From NCBI GenBank assembly GCA_035316025.1, contig DATFXL010000054.1:1-49880 (forward strand): a stretch of 49,880 nucleotides of DNA. Reading direction: 5' to 3'. The translations under genes were made by a program, and so were the position numbers. This DNA is from JALZAA01 sp035316025 (GTDB lineage: Bacteria; Actinomycetota; Acidimicrobiia; IMCC26256; JACDBD01). Shown piece by piece: positions 1-8,772 of this stretch. The notes under the pieces were generated by a model that saw only the letters and a list, made by a program, of their open reading frames with translations, did not search any database and had not been told where the DNA came from. Within the stretch, counting starts at the first letter, position 1, and every line of letters starts with the position of its first letter.

Positions 1-50
1 ACGACGACGAACAGCGCCGCGGTCGACAAGACGACAAATGCTCTACGCAC
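1..50 (-). CDS. 5' fragment of a secreted or membrane-anchored protein (runs off left edge)
   Basis: A GTG at 48-50 on the minus strand opens a frame that stays open to the window edge. It begins approximately MRRAFVVLSTAALFVVV: two arginines followed by a hydrophobic run, which is what the start of a signal peptide or membrane anchor looks like. A GAGAGG-like ribosome site lies about 8 bases upstream of this GTG. The gene would be co-directional with and just downstream of the DUF4012 gene. Only about 17 residues are visible, so the product cannot be identified, and the call rests on the start signal and hydrophobicity alone. Confidence 0.4.
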   Translation of the reverse strand, partial: MRRAFVVLSTAALFVV

Positions 51-154
51 CCAAGTCACCTCTCGCTCATCGGGGCCGAGGCATCCGGCCTGCCCCGGCT
101 CTGCGAGAGCCTGGCACAACGGCCCGACGTTGTCGAGCACACCGGGCCGGCAAC

Positions 155-3112
155 TCAGCCGTCTTGCAGGCGGTCCCAGAGATCCAACGGCGAGGAGGCG
201 GCGGGCTCGACGCGGACCCGGACCCGGCGCGGCTCCACCTGGGTCCCCGCGACGGACACCCGGCGGGGCGACTCCCGGTGGAGCCCAGGGGCCTCGGCGA
301 TTCGCCACCCCTCCGGGACCTCGACCGAGACCCCGAGCCGGTCCGGGCGGACGGTCGGCTGGCGCCCCACGTCGAGGTCGTACCAGCCCCCCCGCTCGAG
401 CCGCACCGGTCCGGAGAAGTCGGCGGAGAGCATCTGGGTCGACCGAGCCGGAATGTTGGTCACGAACGAATAGACGTTCCGGCCCCGCTCTCGTCCGGGC
501 GTGACCGACAGCGGGCCACCGTCGAGCGTGCCGGCTTGCAGCGCAAGCGACGAGTACACCGACAGATAGGCGCGGTTCTCACCCGCTTGGTAGAGCCCCG
601 GGATGTACGGGCCGATCACGATCTGTGGGAGACCTTGGTCCGGCGCCTCGTTGTCCAGCTGGAGGGTCAACCGGCCCGAGGCGAACGCCCGGCGGCCGCC
701 GGCGGCGGGATCGAGCTGGACGCGGTAGTTGACGTTCCGCTGCAGGTAGTAGTCGATCTTGTTCGCGCCGCTGTTCGATGTCGTCACCGCCAGCGCGTCC
801 GAACGTACCGGAGCAACCCGACCGGCGACTCCGAGCTCGACGGCAAGCTGCTGCTCGGCCGGCCGGGCGAACGACAGGATCAGGTGCCCCTCGTGGGCGG
901 CGCCGCCGAGGACGCGGGCGACCTGCGCCGGCCGGCCCAGCCCGCCCGACGTCGCCTCGTCCACGACGACCTGGGCGACGTCACCGAGGAACTCGGCTCG
1001 CTCGGGCGTGCGTTCGAAGAACTTGTACGCCTCGTTCAAGGTGACGTCGACCGCGTTGCTGGAATCGATCTGCGTGGGCCAGCCCGCGACGTCGACCGGC
1101 CCCGTCAGCTCGAGCAGCGCCGCGAGCCCGAACGGGTCCACCGCCATGACCCCGTCCACCGAGCCGAGGCCCACGCCGGGACTGAGGCTCATGAGCATCT
1201 GCGCTACGGACGGGAAGTCGGGCGACAGGTTGACGTTCTGGAGCGTTCGCGACGGGCCGAACTGGTCGTACCGCGCGTGGTAGTCAGGCGGTGCATTGCC
1301 CGGGGGCTGGCCGGCGCTCACCAGCGCGTTGTTCCACACCGCCGTGCGCTGGAGCTCGCCGACGCTGACTTTGCCGTCCTGGGCGGTCATGAGCCCGTAG
1401 CTGCCCACGAAGCCACCCGTGGCCCGGGACTCGGCGTTGTTCTGCACCATGAGGAGGTAGTGGCGTGTGCCTTCGCCTCCGAGGATCGCCGGCCCCAGCT
1501 TCGCCGCCGCGACCCCTCGTCGTGCCTCGGCGTCGGCGTGCGCGAGCTGACGCGTCACCTTGTCGATGGCGTCCCGGACCGGGCCGATCAGGTACGGATC
1601 GTCCACCGCCCGGATCCGTACGAGCGCCTGTGAGAGCGCCTGCGACCCGGCTTCGAGCTTCGGCGTGATCCTGCGCACCTCGTCGAGGGGAACACGCCCG
1701 CCGATGATCTCCAGCGCTTCCGGCTTCACGGCCGTCGTCACCTCTTCGCCGGCGCGCGCCAGATCCGTGCCGATGTGAGCGAGCTCGCGGGCGGCGCGCA
1801 TGTTCGAGGCCAGTCCGGGCACCGCGAGCCCGCCAGATGTCAACGGGGAGTCCAACTTGTCGCCGGCGCGCTCGAACGTCAGAGCCGCCCGGCGGAAGGA
1901 TCCCGACGCCAGGATCGCATCGCCGTCGCGTGCCGCCGACAACCCGCGTGTAGCCGCCTCCCGACCGCGGTTCATCAGGTCGGCGGCGTCGGGGGCCACC
2001 AAGGCGACAGGCAGGACCGCGGCTGCGATCGCGAGGCAGACAAGCAGAAGACCGAGGCGAACGCCGCCTGGGAGACGGATCGGGTCCCTCCGGTCGACCC
2101 GCTCGCGCGAGCTCGCCACCGCGAGCACGCCAAGACACACGCCGGCAACCGCGGTGCCGAGCCACACCGGCAGCACACTCCTGCCCACCAACACCGCGAC
2201 GACAGAGAGCACGACTTGCGCCACGACGAGGACCGCGCTCGCTTCGGCTCGCGACCATCCGCTTGCGATGAGTCGATGAACGAGGTGGTCCGATCGTGAC
2301 GTCATGAGCGAGCGACGTCGTCGCAGGCGGCCGACGACGACCATCACGGCGTCGAGCAACAGGAGGCCGAGCAGGATCACCGGCACGATCAGCTGCCCGC
2401 CCGGGCCCGACGGATCCGCGGCCGGGCGCGCCGCCAGAGCACCGACCGCAAGGGTGTATCCGATGGCGAGCCTGCCGCTCCTGCCGATGAAGAGCGACGC
2501 CGGGCGCGAGTTGAACGCCAGGAACGCGAAGCATGCTCCCCCGAGCCCGGCGGCGACCGAGGCGACGGTGTCCTCGCTCCCGAAAGCGGCCCACGCGAAC
2601 AACCCGAATGCGGCGGCGAGGCCGATGGCGCACGCCAGGCCGTCGGAGTTCCCGAGGCCGTTGGCTGCCTCGGTCACCAGGACGATGAACGCCCACGCGG
2701 CCAGGACGTCGATCGCCACGACCCCGGTGGGCCCGAATCGGGCGCCGGCCGCCACGGCCGCGGCCGCCGCGATCGACACCGCGACGAGCGTCGGTCGCTG
2801 GGGCGACTCCTGCCGCTCCGAAACGAGACCGAACACTGCCAGAGCGACCGCGCCGAGCGCCGCGACCAGCATCACCGCTTCGAAATCCGGGGCGACGATC
2901 AGGCCGATGGCGGGACCGATGGCAACGAGCGCCCCCGACCGGCGCCGCCAACCGCGCGGAGCAGGCCCGCCACGGCCCGCGCGTTCCCGTGCAGCTCGGG
3001 TGCCGCGGCGAGCAGCGGCGGCGCCGACGACTACGAGCAGCGTTGCGATCGAGAAGCCGAGCAGCCAGCGGTTACTCGCCGCGACGACGGCGACGGGCGG
3101 CGCCCACGGCAT
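155..3112 (-). CDS. DUF4012 protein fused to a degenerate WecA/MraY-like membrane domain
   Basis: 985 residues. Residues 15-370 are a chain of hydrophobic segments that follow the pattern of the polyprenyl-phosphate sugar-1-phosphate transferases (WecA/MraY family), but the catalytic motifs are eroded: VSER (97-100) where DD is usual, NGLGNSDGLA (151-160) for NxxNxxDGxDGLA, GRSG (210-213) for GDSG or GDAG, and HLVHR (276-280) for HxHHR. From about 375 onward the protein is extracytoplasmic, with helical segments and then a DUF4012 core (HYLLMVQNNAESRATGG at 551-567). DUF4012 has no assigned activity; such proteins are frequent in actinobacterial polysaccharide loci. The neighbouring upstream gene is the PglF-like dehydratase on the same strand. 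I infer an envelope-anchored glycan assembly or anchoring factor whose N-terminal part is a pseudoenzyme. ATG start at 3112; no clear ribosome site. Confidence 0.85.
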   Translation of the reverse strand: MPWAPPVAVVAASNRWLLGFSIATLLVVVGAAAARRGTRAARERAGRGGPAPRGWRRRSGALVAIGPAIGLIVAPDFEAVMLVAALGAVALAVFGLVSERQESPQRPTLVAVSIAAAAAVAAGARFGPTGVVAIDVLAAWAFIVLVTEAANGLGNSDGLACAIGLAAAFGLFAWAAFGSEDTVASVAAGLGGACFAFLAFNSRPASLFIGRSGRLAIGYTLAVGALAARPAADPSGPGGQLIVPVILLGLLLLDAVMVVVGRLRRRRSLMTSRSDHLVHRLIASGWSRAEASAVLVVAQVVLSVVAVLVGRSVLPVWLGTAVAGVCLGVLAVASSRERVDRRDPIRLPGGVRLGLLLVCLAIAAAVLPVALVAPDAADLMNRGREAATRGLSAARDGDAILASGSFRRAALTFERAGDKLDSPLTSGGLAVPGLASNMRAARELAHIGTDLARAGEEVTTAVKPEALEIIGGRVPLDEVRRITPKLEAGSQALSQALVRIRAVDDPYLIGPVRDAIDKVTRQLAHADAEARRGVAAAKLGPAILGGEGTRHYLLMVQNNAESRATGGFVGSYGLMTAQDGKVSVGELQRTAVWNNALVSAGQPPGNAPPDYHARYDQFGPSRTLQNVNLSPDFPSVAQMLMSLSPGVGLGSVDGVMAVDPFGLAALLELTGPVDVAGWPTQIDSSNAVDVTLNEAYKFFERTPERAEFLGDVAQVVVDEATSGGLGRPAQVARVLGGAAHEGHLILSFARPAEQQLAVELGVAGRVAPVRSDALAVTTSNSGANKIDYYLQRNVNYRVQLDPAAGGRRAFASGRLTLQLDNEAPDQGLPQIVIGPYIPGLYQAGENRAYLSVYSSLALQAGTLDGGPLSVTPGRERGRNVYSFVTNIPARSTQMLSADFSGPVRLERGGWYDLDVGRQPTVRPDRLGVSVEVPEGWRIAEAPGLHRESPRRVSVAGTQVEPRRVRVRVEPAASSPLDLWDRLQDG

Positions 3113-3180
3113 CCGGTGATGCTACAAGTGGGCCCCCGAGGAAAGGGTTCGCGCTGAAGGGCGGAATGAGGGCTTTGGCC

Positions 3181-5154
3181 CTACGGCGGCGCGGCGCGAT
3201 CCCGGCTTCGCGTGCGCATTGAGCTTTGACGAGCGCTTCGTGAGGAGGGCGGACCGGACCGCCGGCTGACCTGCCGTCGGGGCGATTCACCATTGCCGTC
3301 GAGCTGCTGGTCGCCGCGGCGCGCGACCGAAGCGGCTTCGAGCAGGAGCTCCCTCGCGGCGCGGTCGTCGTCGCCGGCCACGACACGACTCAGATCGTCC
3401 AACGCAACGGCGACGCTCGTCGCGTCGAGGGCGATCGGGCGGAGCGCGAGGATCGCCGGCCACGGGGTGCTCAGGATCTGTTCCCCGTCGCCGTGCACCG
3501 ACTCGCTGAGCTGCTCTCCCGGCCGCGCGCCGATGATCTCGATGCGGATGTCGTCGTCGACTGTGTAGCCGTTGAGCTCGATCATGCGCCGGGCCAGGTC
3601 GAGGACGTTGACGGGTTCCCCCATCTCGAGCATGAACACCTCGTGGTTCTCGGACACGGCGGACGCCTGCAACACGAGGCTCACTGCTTCCCGCAAGCTC
3701 ATGAAGAAGCGCGTCATCCGGGGGTCCGTCACGGTGACCGGGCCCCCGGCATCGATCTGGGCCTGGAACGTCGGGATCACACTTCCCCGGCTTCCGAGCA
3801 CGTTGCCGAAGCGGACCGAGCAGTACCGGCGCCCGGCGGGCGCACGGGCAAGCAGCGCCTGCTCTGCCAACCACTTCGAGGCACCCATCACGCTCGCAGG
3901 CTCGGCCGCCTTGTCCGTCGAGACCAGGACCAACCGTTCGGTGCCGATGCGAGCAGCGGCGTCGACGACGTTCACCGTGCCGAACACATTTGTCTCTACC
4001 GCCTGGCACGCGTGCCGTTCCAGGATCGGGACGTGCTTGTGGGCGGCGGCGTGGAAGACGACGTCGGGTCGCAGGCGGTCGAACACGCTCTCGATCTCGG
4101 CCCGGTCACGGACGTCGGCGAGTACTTGCTCCAAGGGCTCCTGGATCTGCTGCGCCGCGTCGTGGAGATGGGTCTCGTCGTGGTCGAGAACGATCAGGGC
4201 CGCCGGTTCAAGGCGGGCTACCTGTTGCGCGATCTCGCTTCCGATGGAGCCCCCTCCCCCGGTGACCAGGACGCGGCGCCCATGGAACTGCGACTGGACC
4301 TCCCGGAAGTCGACGTCCGCCTGTCGCCGTCCCAGGAGATCGTCGATCGCGAGGTCCCGCGCCTCCCTGACCGAGACGCGGGGATGGATCATGTCGGCCA
4401 TGTCCGGAAGGACCTTGACCGGCACCCCGTCGCCGGCGGCTTCCTGCGCGACCCGTCTCGCGACGTCGGGCGGGGGCTTTCCCATGGCGACCAGCACCTG
4501 GTGCACGTCGTAGTCGGTGATGATGCGGCCGAGGTCGTCGATCCCGCCCGCCACGCGAACTCCGTGCAGGAAACGTCCGCGAATCCCGCGGTCGTCATCG
4601 ACGATCACGACGGGCGTCATCCCGATTCGGTCGTTGCTCTGCATCTCGCGGATCACCGCAGCCCCGGTCGCGCCGGCCCCGACCACCGCGACGTGGAGCC
4701 CTGACGGCAGACTGCGCGACCTCCTGAACGCGAAGAGCCGGTACTGGAAGCGGGCGGCACCCATGAAGATGGTGGCGACGATGGGCCCGACGACCACGAC
4801 GGAGATCGGCACGCGGTCCTCGCGCCAGACGAAGGTCGCCAGGAGCACGACAGCCGAGGTCGCGCCGGCGAGGAGCAGCGCGCGGGCTTCTCGCACGCTG
4901 GCATGCCGCCACATCTGACCGTAGGCGCCCCACAGCCTGTTCGCGATCAGGTGCACGACCAGAGCAATGACGAGGAAGATGCCGAACCGCCGCCAGTAGT
5001 GCGACGGCACTTCGAGCTCGAAGCGCAGCAAGAGCAACGAGGTGTAGACCACGACCACGATGCAGGCATCGACGATGGCCATTGGGAGATCGGGACGGAG
5101 GCGACTGGCCGCACTCGCGATCCGTAGCCAGGGCGACGGGCTGCCTGAATGCAT
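3181..5154 (-). CDS. PglF/CapD-like membrane UDP-GlcNAc 4,6-dehydratase
   Basis: 657 residues. Four membrane helices (about 25-43, 58-71, 96-109, 118-133) are followed by a CoA-binding-like Rossmann domain and then an extended SDR domain with GGGGSIGS (299-306). It has the TDK triad (413-415) and the MxxxK pair (M423, K427) that replaces YxxxK in the long membrane-bound dehydratases such as PglF, FlaA1 and WbpM. The family converts UDP-GlcNAc to a UDP-4-keto-6-deoxy sugar at the cytoplasmic face. With the PglE-, PglD- and PglC-like genes nearby, a UDP-bacillosamine-type product is likely. I chose the ATG at 5154 because GGAG sits 5 bases upstream; in-frame starts at 5193 (ATG) and 5205 (TTG) lack such a site. 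The C-terminal 40 residues or so are arginine- and serine-rich. Confidence 0.92.
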   Translation of the reverse strand: MHSGSPSPWLRIASAASRLRPDLPMAIVDACIVVVVYTSLLLLRFELEVPSHYWRRFGIFLVIALVVHLIANRLWGAYGQMWRHASVREARALLLAGATSAVVLLATFVWREDRVPISVVVVGPIVATIFMGAARFQYRLFAFRRSRSLPSGLHVAVVGAGATGAAVIREMQSNDRIGMTPVVIVDDDRGIRGRFLHGVRVAGGIDDLGRIITDYDVHQVLVAMGKPPPDVARRVAQEAAGDGVPVKVLPDMADMIHPRVSVREARDLAIDDLLGRRQADVDFREVQSQFHGRRVLVTGGGGSIGSEIAQQVARLEPAALIVLDHDETHLHDAAQQIQEPLEQVLADVRDRAEIESVFDRLRPDVVFHAAAHKHVPILERHACQAVETNVFGTVNVVDAAARIGTERLVLVSTDKAAEPASVMGASKWLAEQALLARAPAGRRYCSVRFGNVLGSRGSVIPTFQAQIDAGGPVTVTDPRMTRFFMSLREAVSLVLQASAVSENHEVFMLEMGEPVNVLDLARRMIELNGYTVDDDIRIEIIGARPGEQLSESVHGDGEQILSTPWPAILALRPIALDATSVAVALDDLSRVVAGDDDRAARELLLEAASVARRGDQQLDGNGESPRRQVSRRSGPPSSRSARQSSMRTRSRDRAAPP

Positions 5155-5256
5155 GCTCTCCGTCTCCACGGCCCCAGCCCTCTGCTTACCCATCGTGCGC
5201 CGCAATCTTTACCGTCCGTGCCGGGGTCGTTCCACCCTTCCCGGTCAGGCGACAGC

Positions 5257-6177
5257 TCACGCGGATGCGGTGGCCGCGGCCGCGGACCGGTAGCGGCGGG
5301 CCCGCCAGACGGCGTCACCGAACGGCGGAGTCAGCGCGACGCCCAAGCGGAGCCAGGCTCGCGCGCTGCGTGGTTGCGCGCTCACGGCCTGTCGCAGGTG
5401 GTGCCTTGCTTCTCGGTACCGGCCGAGCCGGGCGGCGGCGACTCCTGCCTTGGCGTAGCAGTTGGCGAGCGTCTCGGGTGATCGCGCCAGCTGATCCCGG
5501 TGGTGCGACAGGACGTAGTCCATACCGACGAGCACGCGGGCCGGCAGGGTCTCGGGGCGTTGTTCCGGTGGCCGGTTCTCCCACCGGAGCAACGGCTCGT
5601 CGATGACGATCACGGGCCAGCCGGCGGCGCGACAGAACGGAAGCAACCGCAGGGCGAACTCCGCATGGTGGCAGTATTGGACGCCTTCTGCGAAACCGCC
5701 AATGGCGTCGTAAGCCGTTCGTGGCACCGCGAACGTGCCGGGAAGGAAGAGCCCTCGATAGTCGGCGTACGCCGGCCCGAGTGGCGCGGGAGACATGGTC
5801 GAGGACACTTGACCGCGTATGTTGACCGCGTAGGCGGCACAGGTCGCGACTGCCTCTCGATCGCCCAAGGCGTCATGAAAGGTCTGGAGCCAGCGAGGCA
5901 GTGCTTGGTCGTCGTCGTCGAGGAAGGTGACGAAGCGGCCCGAGGAGCTCGCGACGCCCGTGTTCCGAGCCGCCGAAAGGCCTCCGTTCTCGCGATGGAC
6001 GTATTGCAGACGAGCATCCCCGATCGCGTTCACCACCTCACGGGTGTTGTCCACCGAGCCGTCGTCGACCACGACGAGCTCGAAATCCTCGAGTGTCTGG
6101 CCGAGAACACTCGTGATGGCCGTACCCACGCGGTCCGCCCGGTTATACGTGCACAACACCACGCTGATCATTGCCAC
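5257..6177 (-). CDS. Family 2 glycosyltransferase with C-terminal TPR-like tail (copy 1)
   Basis: 306 residues. It opens with the GT2 nucleotide-binding strand SVVLCTYNRAD, then VVVDDGSVDNT, RENGGLSAARNTG and the metal-binding TFLDDDD, so a GT-A fold using a nucleotide-diphospho sugar is expected. After about residue 230 there is a helical stretch (SPETLANCYAKAGVAAARLG) resembling a single TPR unit. A close paralogue lies at 30549-31511, and the two copies flank the glycan locus. The start is GTG at 6177 with GAGG 6-9 bases upstream; an ATG two codons later is the alternative. The sugar donor and acceptor cannot be read from sequence. Confidence 0.9.
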   Translation of the reverse strand: MAMISVVLCTYNRADRVGTAITSVLGQTLEDFELVVVDDGSVDNTREVVNAIGDARLQYVHRENGGLSAARNTGVASSSGRFVTFLDDDDQALPRWLQTFHDALGDREAVATCAAYAVNIRGQVSSTMSPAPLGPAYADYRGLFLPGTFAVPRTAYDAIGGFAEGVQYCHHAEFALRLLPFCRAAGWPVIVIDEPLLRWENRPPEQRPETLPARVLVGMDYVLSHHRDQLARSPETLANCYAKAGVAAARLGRYREARHHLRQAVSAQPRSARAWLRLGVALTPPFGDAVWRARRYRSAAAATASA

Positions 6178-6262
6178 GAGCGACCGCCTCGCCGACGAGA
6201 AGGGAACACTATCTGGCGATTGGCACCCTTCGCGCCGGCCCGAGGGTGCTCGTTGCGCAGGG

Positions 6263-6940
6263 TTACCGGCGAGGCGTCAGGTAGGGCTCGTCCTGCTCGC
6301 GACTCCGAGCGACGCGAGCGGGCACGCCGTAGGCGACCACACGTTCTACGAGGTCGTCCACGACGAGGGCCCCCGCACCGACGACCGTGTCGGCGCCGAT
6401 CGTCACGCCGTGGATCACGTTCGCTCCGAGGCCGAGTGCCGTCCGGTTCCCGACTTCGACGTGACCCCCCGTGGTCACTCCCGGCGCGAGGCTGGCGAAG
6501 TCGCCGAGCACGCAGTCGTGGTCGAGTGACGCCCTGGTCCCGAGGAGAGCGCCGGTGCCGACCCGGCAACCATTACCGACGACGACCCCCGCCATGACGA
6601 TCGAGCCGGGCCCGATGACGGCGTCGCGGGCGAGGACCGCCGATGGATGAACCGCACGGTACGGTTCGAGGTCCGGGCACCTCGCCATCTCGCGTGTCAG
6701 CACGCGGTACCGGGCGAAATTCTCGCCGATCGCAACGATGAACGCGCTGGCGTGCGTCGACTCCGCGGCCCCGGCCAGCTCGTCGTCTGACCCCACCACC
6801 GGATAGCCGGCAACGTGATCAGCGCTGCCCGGCCGACGGTCGAGGACGCCCACGACCTCGGCGTTTCCCGTCTCCTCGATGACGTCGATCGCCTGGCGCC
6901 CCTGGTCGGAGCCGCCGACGACGATCACGCGCGCCCTCAT
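6263..6940 (-). CDS. PglD/NeuD-like sugar N- or O-acetyltransferase (left-handed beta helix)
   Basis: 225 residues. The N-terminal part is a small Rossmann-like sugar-binding domain (VIVVGGSDQGRQAID, residues 5-19). The C-terminal part from about 95 is hexapeptide repeats typical of left-handed beta-helix acetyltransferases. His141 in LDHDCVLGD matches the position of the catalytic base in PglD and NeuD (EHECVIGE in PglD, from memory). PglD acetylates the 4-amino group of the UDP-amino sugar made by PglE, using acetyl-CoA in the cytoplasm. The stop-start overlap (ATGA at 6937-6940) with the PglC-like gene means the two are translated as a coupled pair, as expected for consecutive pathway steps. 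Confidence 0.9.
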   Translation of the reverse strand: MRARVIVVGGSDQGRQAIDVIEETGNAEVVGVLDRRPGSADHVAGYPVVGSDDELAGAAESTHASAFIVAIGENFARYRVLTREMARCPDLEPYRAVHPSAVLARDAVIGPGSIVMAGVVVGNGCRVGTGALLGTRASLDHDCVLGDFASLAPGVTTGGHVEVGNRTALGLGANVIHGVTIGADTVVGAGALVVDDLVERVVAYGVPARVARSREQDEPYLTPRR

Positions 6941-7575
6941 GCTCGGTCGCAGCGCGTTGCCTCCGCCTTCGACGCTGCGGTTCCCCGAAACGGCTCCATC
7001 GTCGCGACGCCCGGATGTGCGATGCCCTCACCCCGGACGACCTGTCCGATCGTCATCTTCAGGATGCGCAGGTCGAGCCGGAACGAGCGGTTGTCCACGT
7101 ACCAGATGTCGAGCGCGAACTTCTCGTCCCAGGTCAGTGCGTTGCGGCCGTGCACCTGGCTCCAGCCCGTGATCCCGGGCCGGACATGGTGGCGTCGCAT
7201 CTCCTCCTTCGAGTAGCGGGGAAGGTACTCGGCAAGGAGCGGGCGGGGACCGACCAGGCTCATGTCGCCGGAGACCACATTGAGAAGCTCGGGGAGCTCG
7301 TCGAGGCTCGTACGCCGCAAGAAGCGGCCCAACCTGGTGATCCGCTGGGCATCCGAGAAGCGGCACCCATCGCGGTCAGACTCTTCGCCCATCGTCCGAA
7401 ACTTCAGGATGGTGAACAGGCGTCCGTTCAACCCCGGACGTTGTTGCCGGAAGATGACGGGTCGGCCCATGGTGACCGCGACGGCGACTGCGATCGACGC
7501 GAGGACCGGCGACAGCACGAGGAGCAGCGCGCACGCGGCGACGACATCGAACAGCCGCTTCGTGTAGTCCTTCAC
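6937..7575 (-). CDS. PglC-like phosphoglycosyl transferase (initiating sugar transferase)
   Basis: 212 residues, the size of the minimal monotopic phosphoglycosyl transferases such as PglC rather than the long WbaP type. A single N-terminal hydrophobic re-entrant helix (about 8-33) is followed by KFRTM, then SLDELPELLNV carrying the Asp-Glu catalytic dyad, SLVGPRPL and RPGITGWSQVHGRN. The enzyme transfers a sugar-1-phosphate from a UDP-sugar to undecaprenyl phosphate on the inner face of the membrane, starting the glycan. Given the PglF/E/D-like genes, the substrate is likely a UDP-diacetamido-trideoxy sugar. It is the first gene of the minus-strand group and is divergent from the aminotransferase gene across 48 bases. 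Confidence 0.93.
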   Translation of the reverse strand: MKDYTKRLFDVVAACALLLVLSPVLASIAVAVAVTMGRPVIFRQQRPGLNGRLFTILKFRTMGEESDRDGCRFSDAQRITRLGRFLRRTSLDELPELLNVVSGDMSLVGPRPLLAEYLPRYSKEEMRRHHVRPGITGWSQVHGRNALTWDEKFALDIWYVDNRSFRLDLRILKMTIGQVVRGEGIAHPGVATMEPFRGTAASKAEATRCDRA

Positions 7576-7623
7576 ACTGCCCGGTTATCGTAGCGACATG
7601 CAGCCTCCGCGCCATCTGCGCGC

Positions 7624-8748
7624 GTGACCCGGCTCTATCTGTCTCCGCCGGATGTGAGCGACGTCGAGCGTCAGCTGCTCCTCGAGGCGTTCGACTCGAG
7701 CTGGATTGCACCGGTCGGCCCCCAAGTCGACGCGTTCGAGACCGACGTTGCCGACTACGTCGGCGTGACGAGCGCGGTCGCGCTGTCGAGCGGTACCGCC
7801 GCGTTGCACCTGGCGCTGTTGGCACTGGGTGTGGGCGCCGGGGACGAGGTCCTGGTCCCGACGCTCACGTTCGCCGCCAGCGCGAACGCCGTCGTGTACG
7901 TGGGCGCGCGACCGGTGTTCATCGACAGCGACCGGGACACCTGGAATCTCGATCCTGGGGTCCTCGACGACGAGATGAGCGGCCGCTCCAAGCAGGGGCG
8001 ATTGCCGGCGGCCGTCATCGTGGTCGACCTCTACGGCCGGTGCGCAGAATGGACGTCCATCCAGGCCGTGTGCGATCGGTATGACGTGCCGATCATCGAT
8101 GACGCTGCCGAAGCGCTGGGTGCCGAATTCTCGGGTCGGCGGGCGGGAGCCTTCGGGACGTGTGGAGTGCTGTCGTTCAACGGGAACAAGGTGATGACGA
8201 CGGGCGGCGGCGGGATGTTGCTCTCGGATCGACGTGATGTGGTCGAGCGTGCCCGTCATCTCGCGACGCAGGCGCGTGATCCTGCGCCCCACTACGAGCA
8301 CTCCGAGGTCGGCTTCAACTACCGGCTCAGCAATCTCTTGGCAGCCCTCGGCCGCGGGCAGCTCCATCGGCTCGCCGACATGGTGCGGCGGCGTGCAGCC
8401 ATCAACAACCGCTACCAGGATGCGTTCGCCGACATCCCCGGAATCACCTTCATGCCTGCGCCGCCCCCGAGCCGCCCGAACTTCTGGCTCACCGTGGTGC
8501 TGCTCGACCCTGAGAGGTTCGGCGCGTCACCTGAAGAGGTACGCAAGCTCCTCGAACACCTCGACATCGAAGCCCGACCGGCGTGGAAGCCGATGCACCT
8601 ACAGCCTGTGTTCGCTGCATTCCAAGTACGCGGCGGACACGTGGCGGAAGAGATCTTCCGCACCGGGCTGTGCCTGCCGAGCGGATCGACCATGTCGGAC
8701 GACGATGTCGATCGCGTCGCCGGCGCGGTCAGAACCGCACGGCGGTGA
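7624..8748 (+). CDS. PglE-like DegT/DnrJ/EryC1/StrS sugar aminotransferase
   Basis: 374 residues. A PLP-dependent fold type I sugar aminotransferase: SSGTAALHLAL (55-65) binds the cofactor phosphate, DDAAEALGAE (159-168) holds the aspartate that contacts the pyridine ring, and Lys189 in SFNGNKVMTTGGGG is the Schiff-base lysine. The family transfers an amino group, usually from glutamate, to a 4-keto sugar nucleotide. Its position next to PglD-, PglC- and PglF-like genes argues for amination of UDP-4-keto-6-deoxy-GlcNAc. The start is GTG at 7624. It is convergent with the methyltransferase gene, with a hairpin in the gap between them. Confidence 0.92.
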   Translation: MTRLYLSPPDVSDVERQLLLEAFDSSWIAPVGPQVDAFETDVADYVGVTSAVALSSGTAALHLALLALGVGAGDEVLVPTLTFAASANAVVYVGARPVFIDSDRDTWNLDPGVLDDEMSGRSKQGRLPAAVIVVDLYGRCAEWTSIQAVCDRYDVPIIDDAAEALGAEFSGRRAGAFGTCGVLSFNGNKVMTTGGGGMLLSDRRDVVERARHLATQARDPAPHYEHSEVGFNYRLSNLLAALGRGQLHRLADMVRRRAAINNRYQDAFADIPGITFMPAPPPSRPNFWLTVVLLDPERFGASPEEVRKLLEHLDIEARPAWKPMHLQPVFAAFQVRGGHVAEEIFRTGLCLPSGSTMSDDDVDRVAGAVRTARR

Positions 8749-8756
8749 GTGGTCAC

Positions 8757-8772
8757 GACGAGGCTTCTCGTC
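8757..8772. terminator. Hairpin between convergent genes, possible bidirectional terminator
   Basis: A perfect 6-base inverted repeat, GACGAG / CTCGTC, with a 4-base loop (GCTT) fills most of the 24-base gap between the aminotransferase stop (8746-8748) and the methyltransferase stop (8773-8775). There is no T tract on either side, so termination is inferred only from position and symmetry. Confidence 0.35.

Noticed and set aside
97..111. Perfect hairpin GGCTCT-gcg-AGAGCC after the DUF4012 gene
   Set aside because: There is no T tract and the next gene appears to follow at once, so there is too little to call a terminator.
38..1633. Long plus-strand open frame of 531 codons opposite the DUF4012 gene
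   Set aside because: Its translation is arginine-, proline- and glycine-rich with no family pattern, and the minus strand carries the clear DUF4012 and membrane-domain signatures. GC-rich DNA often leaves such antisense frames open.
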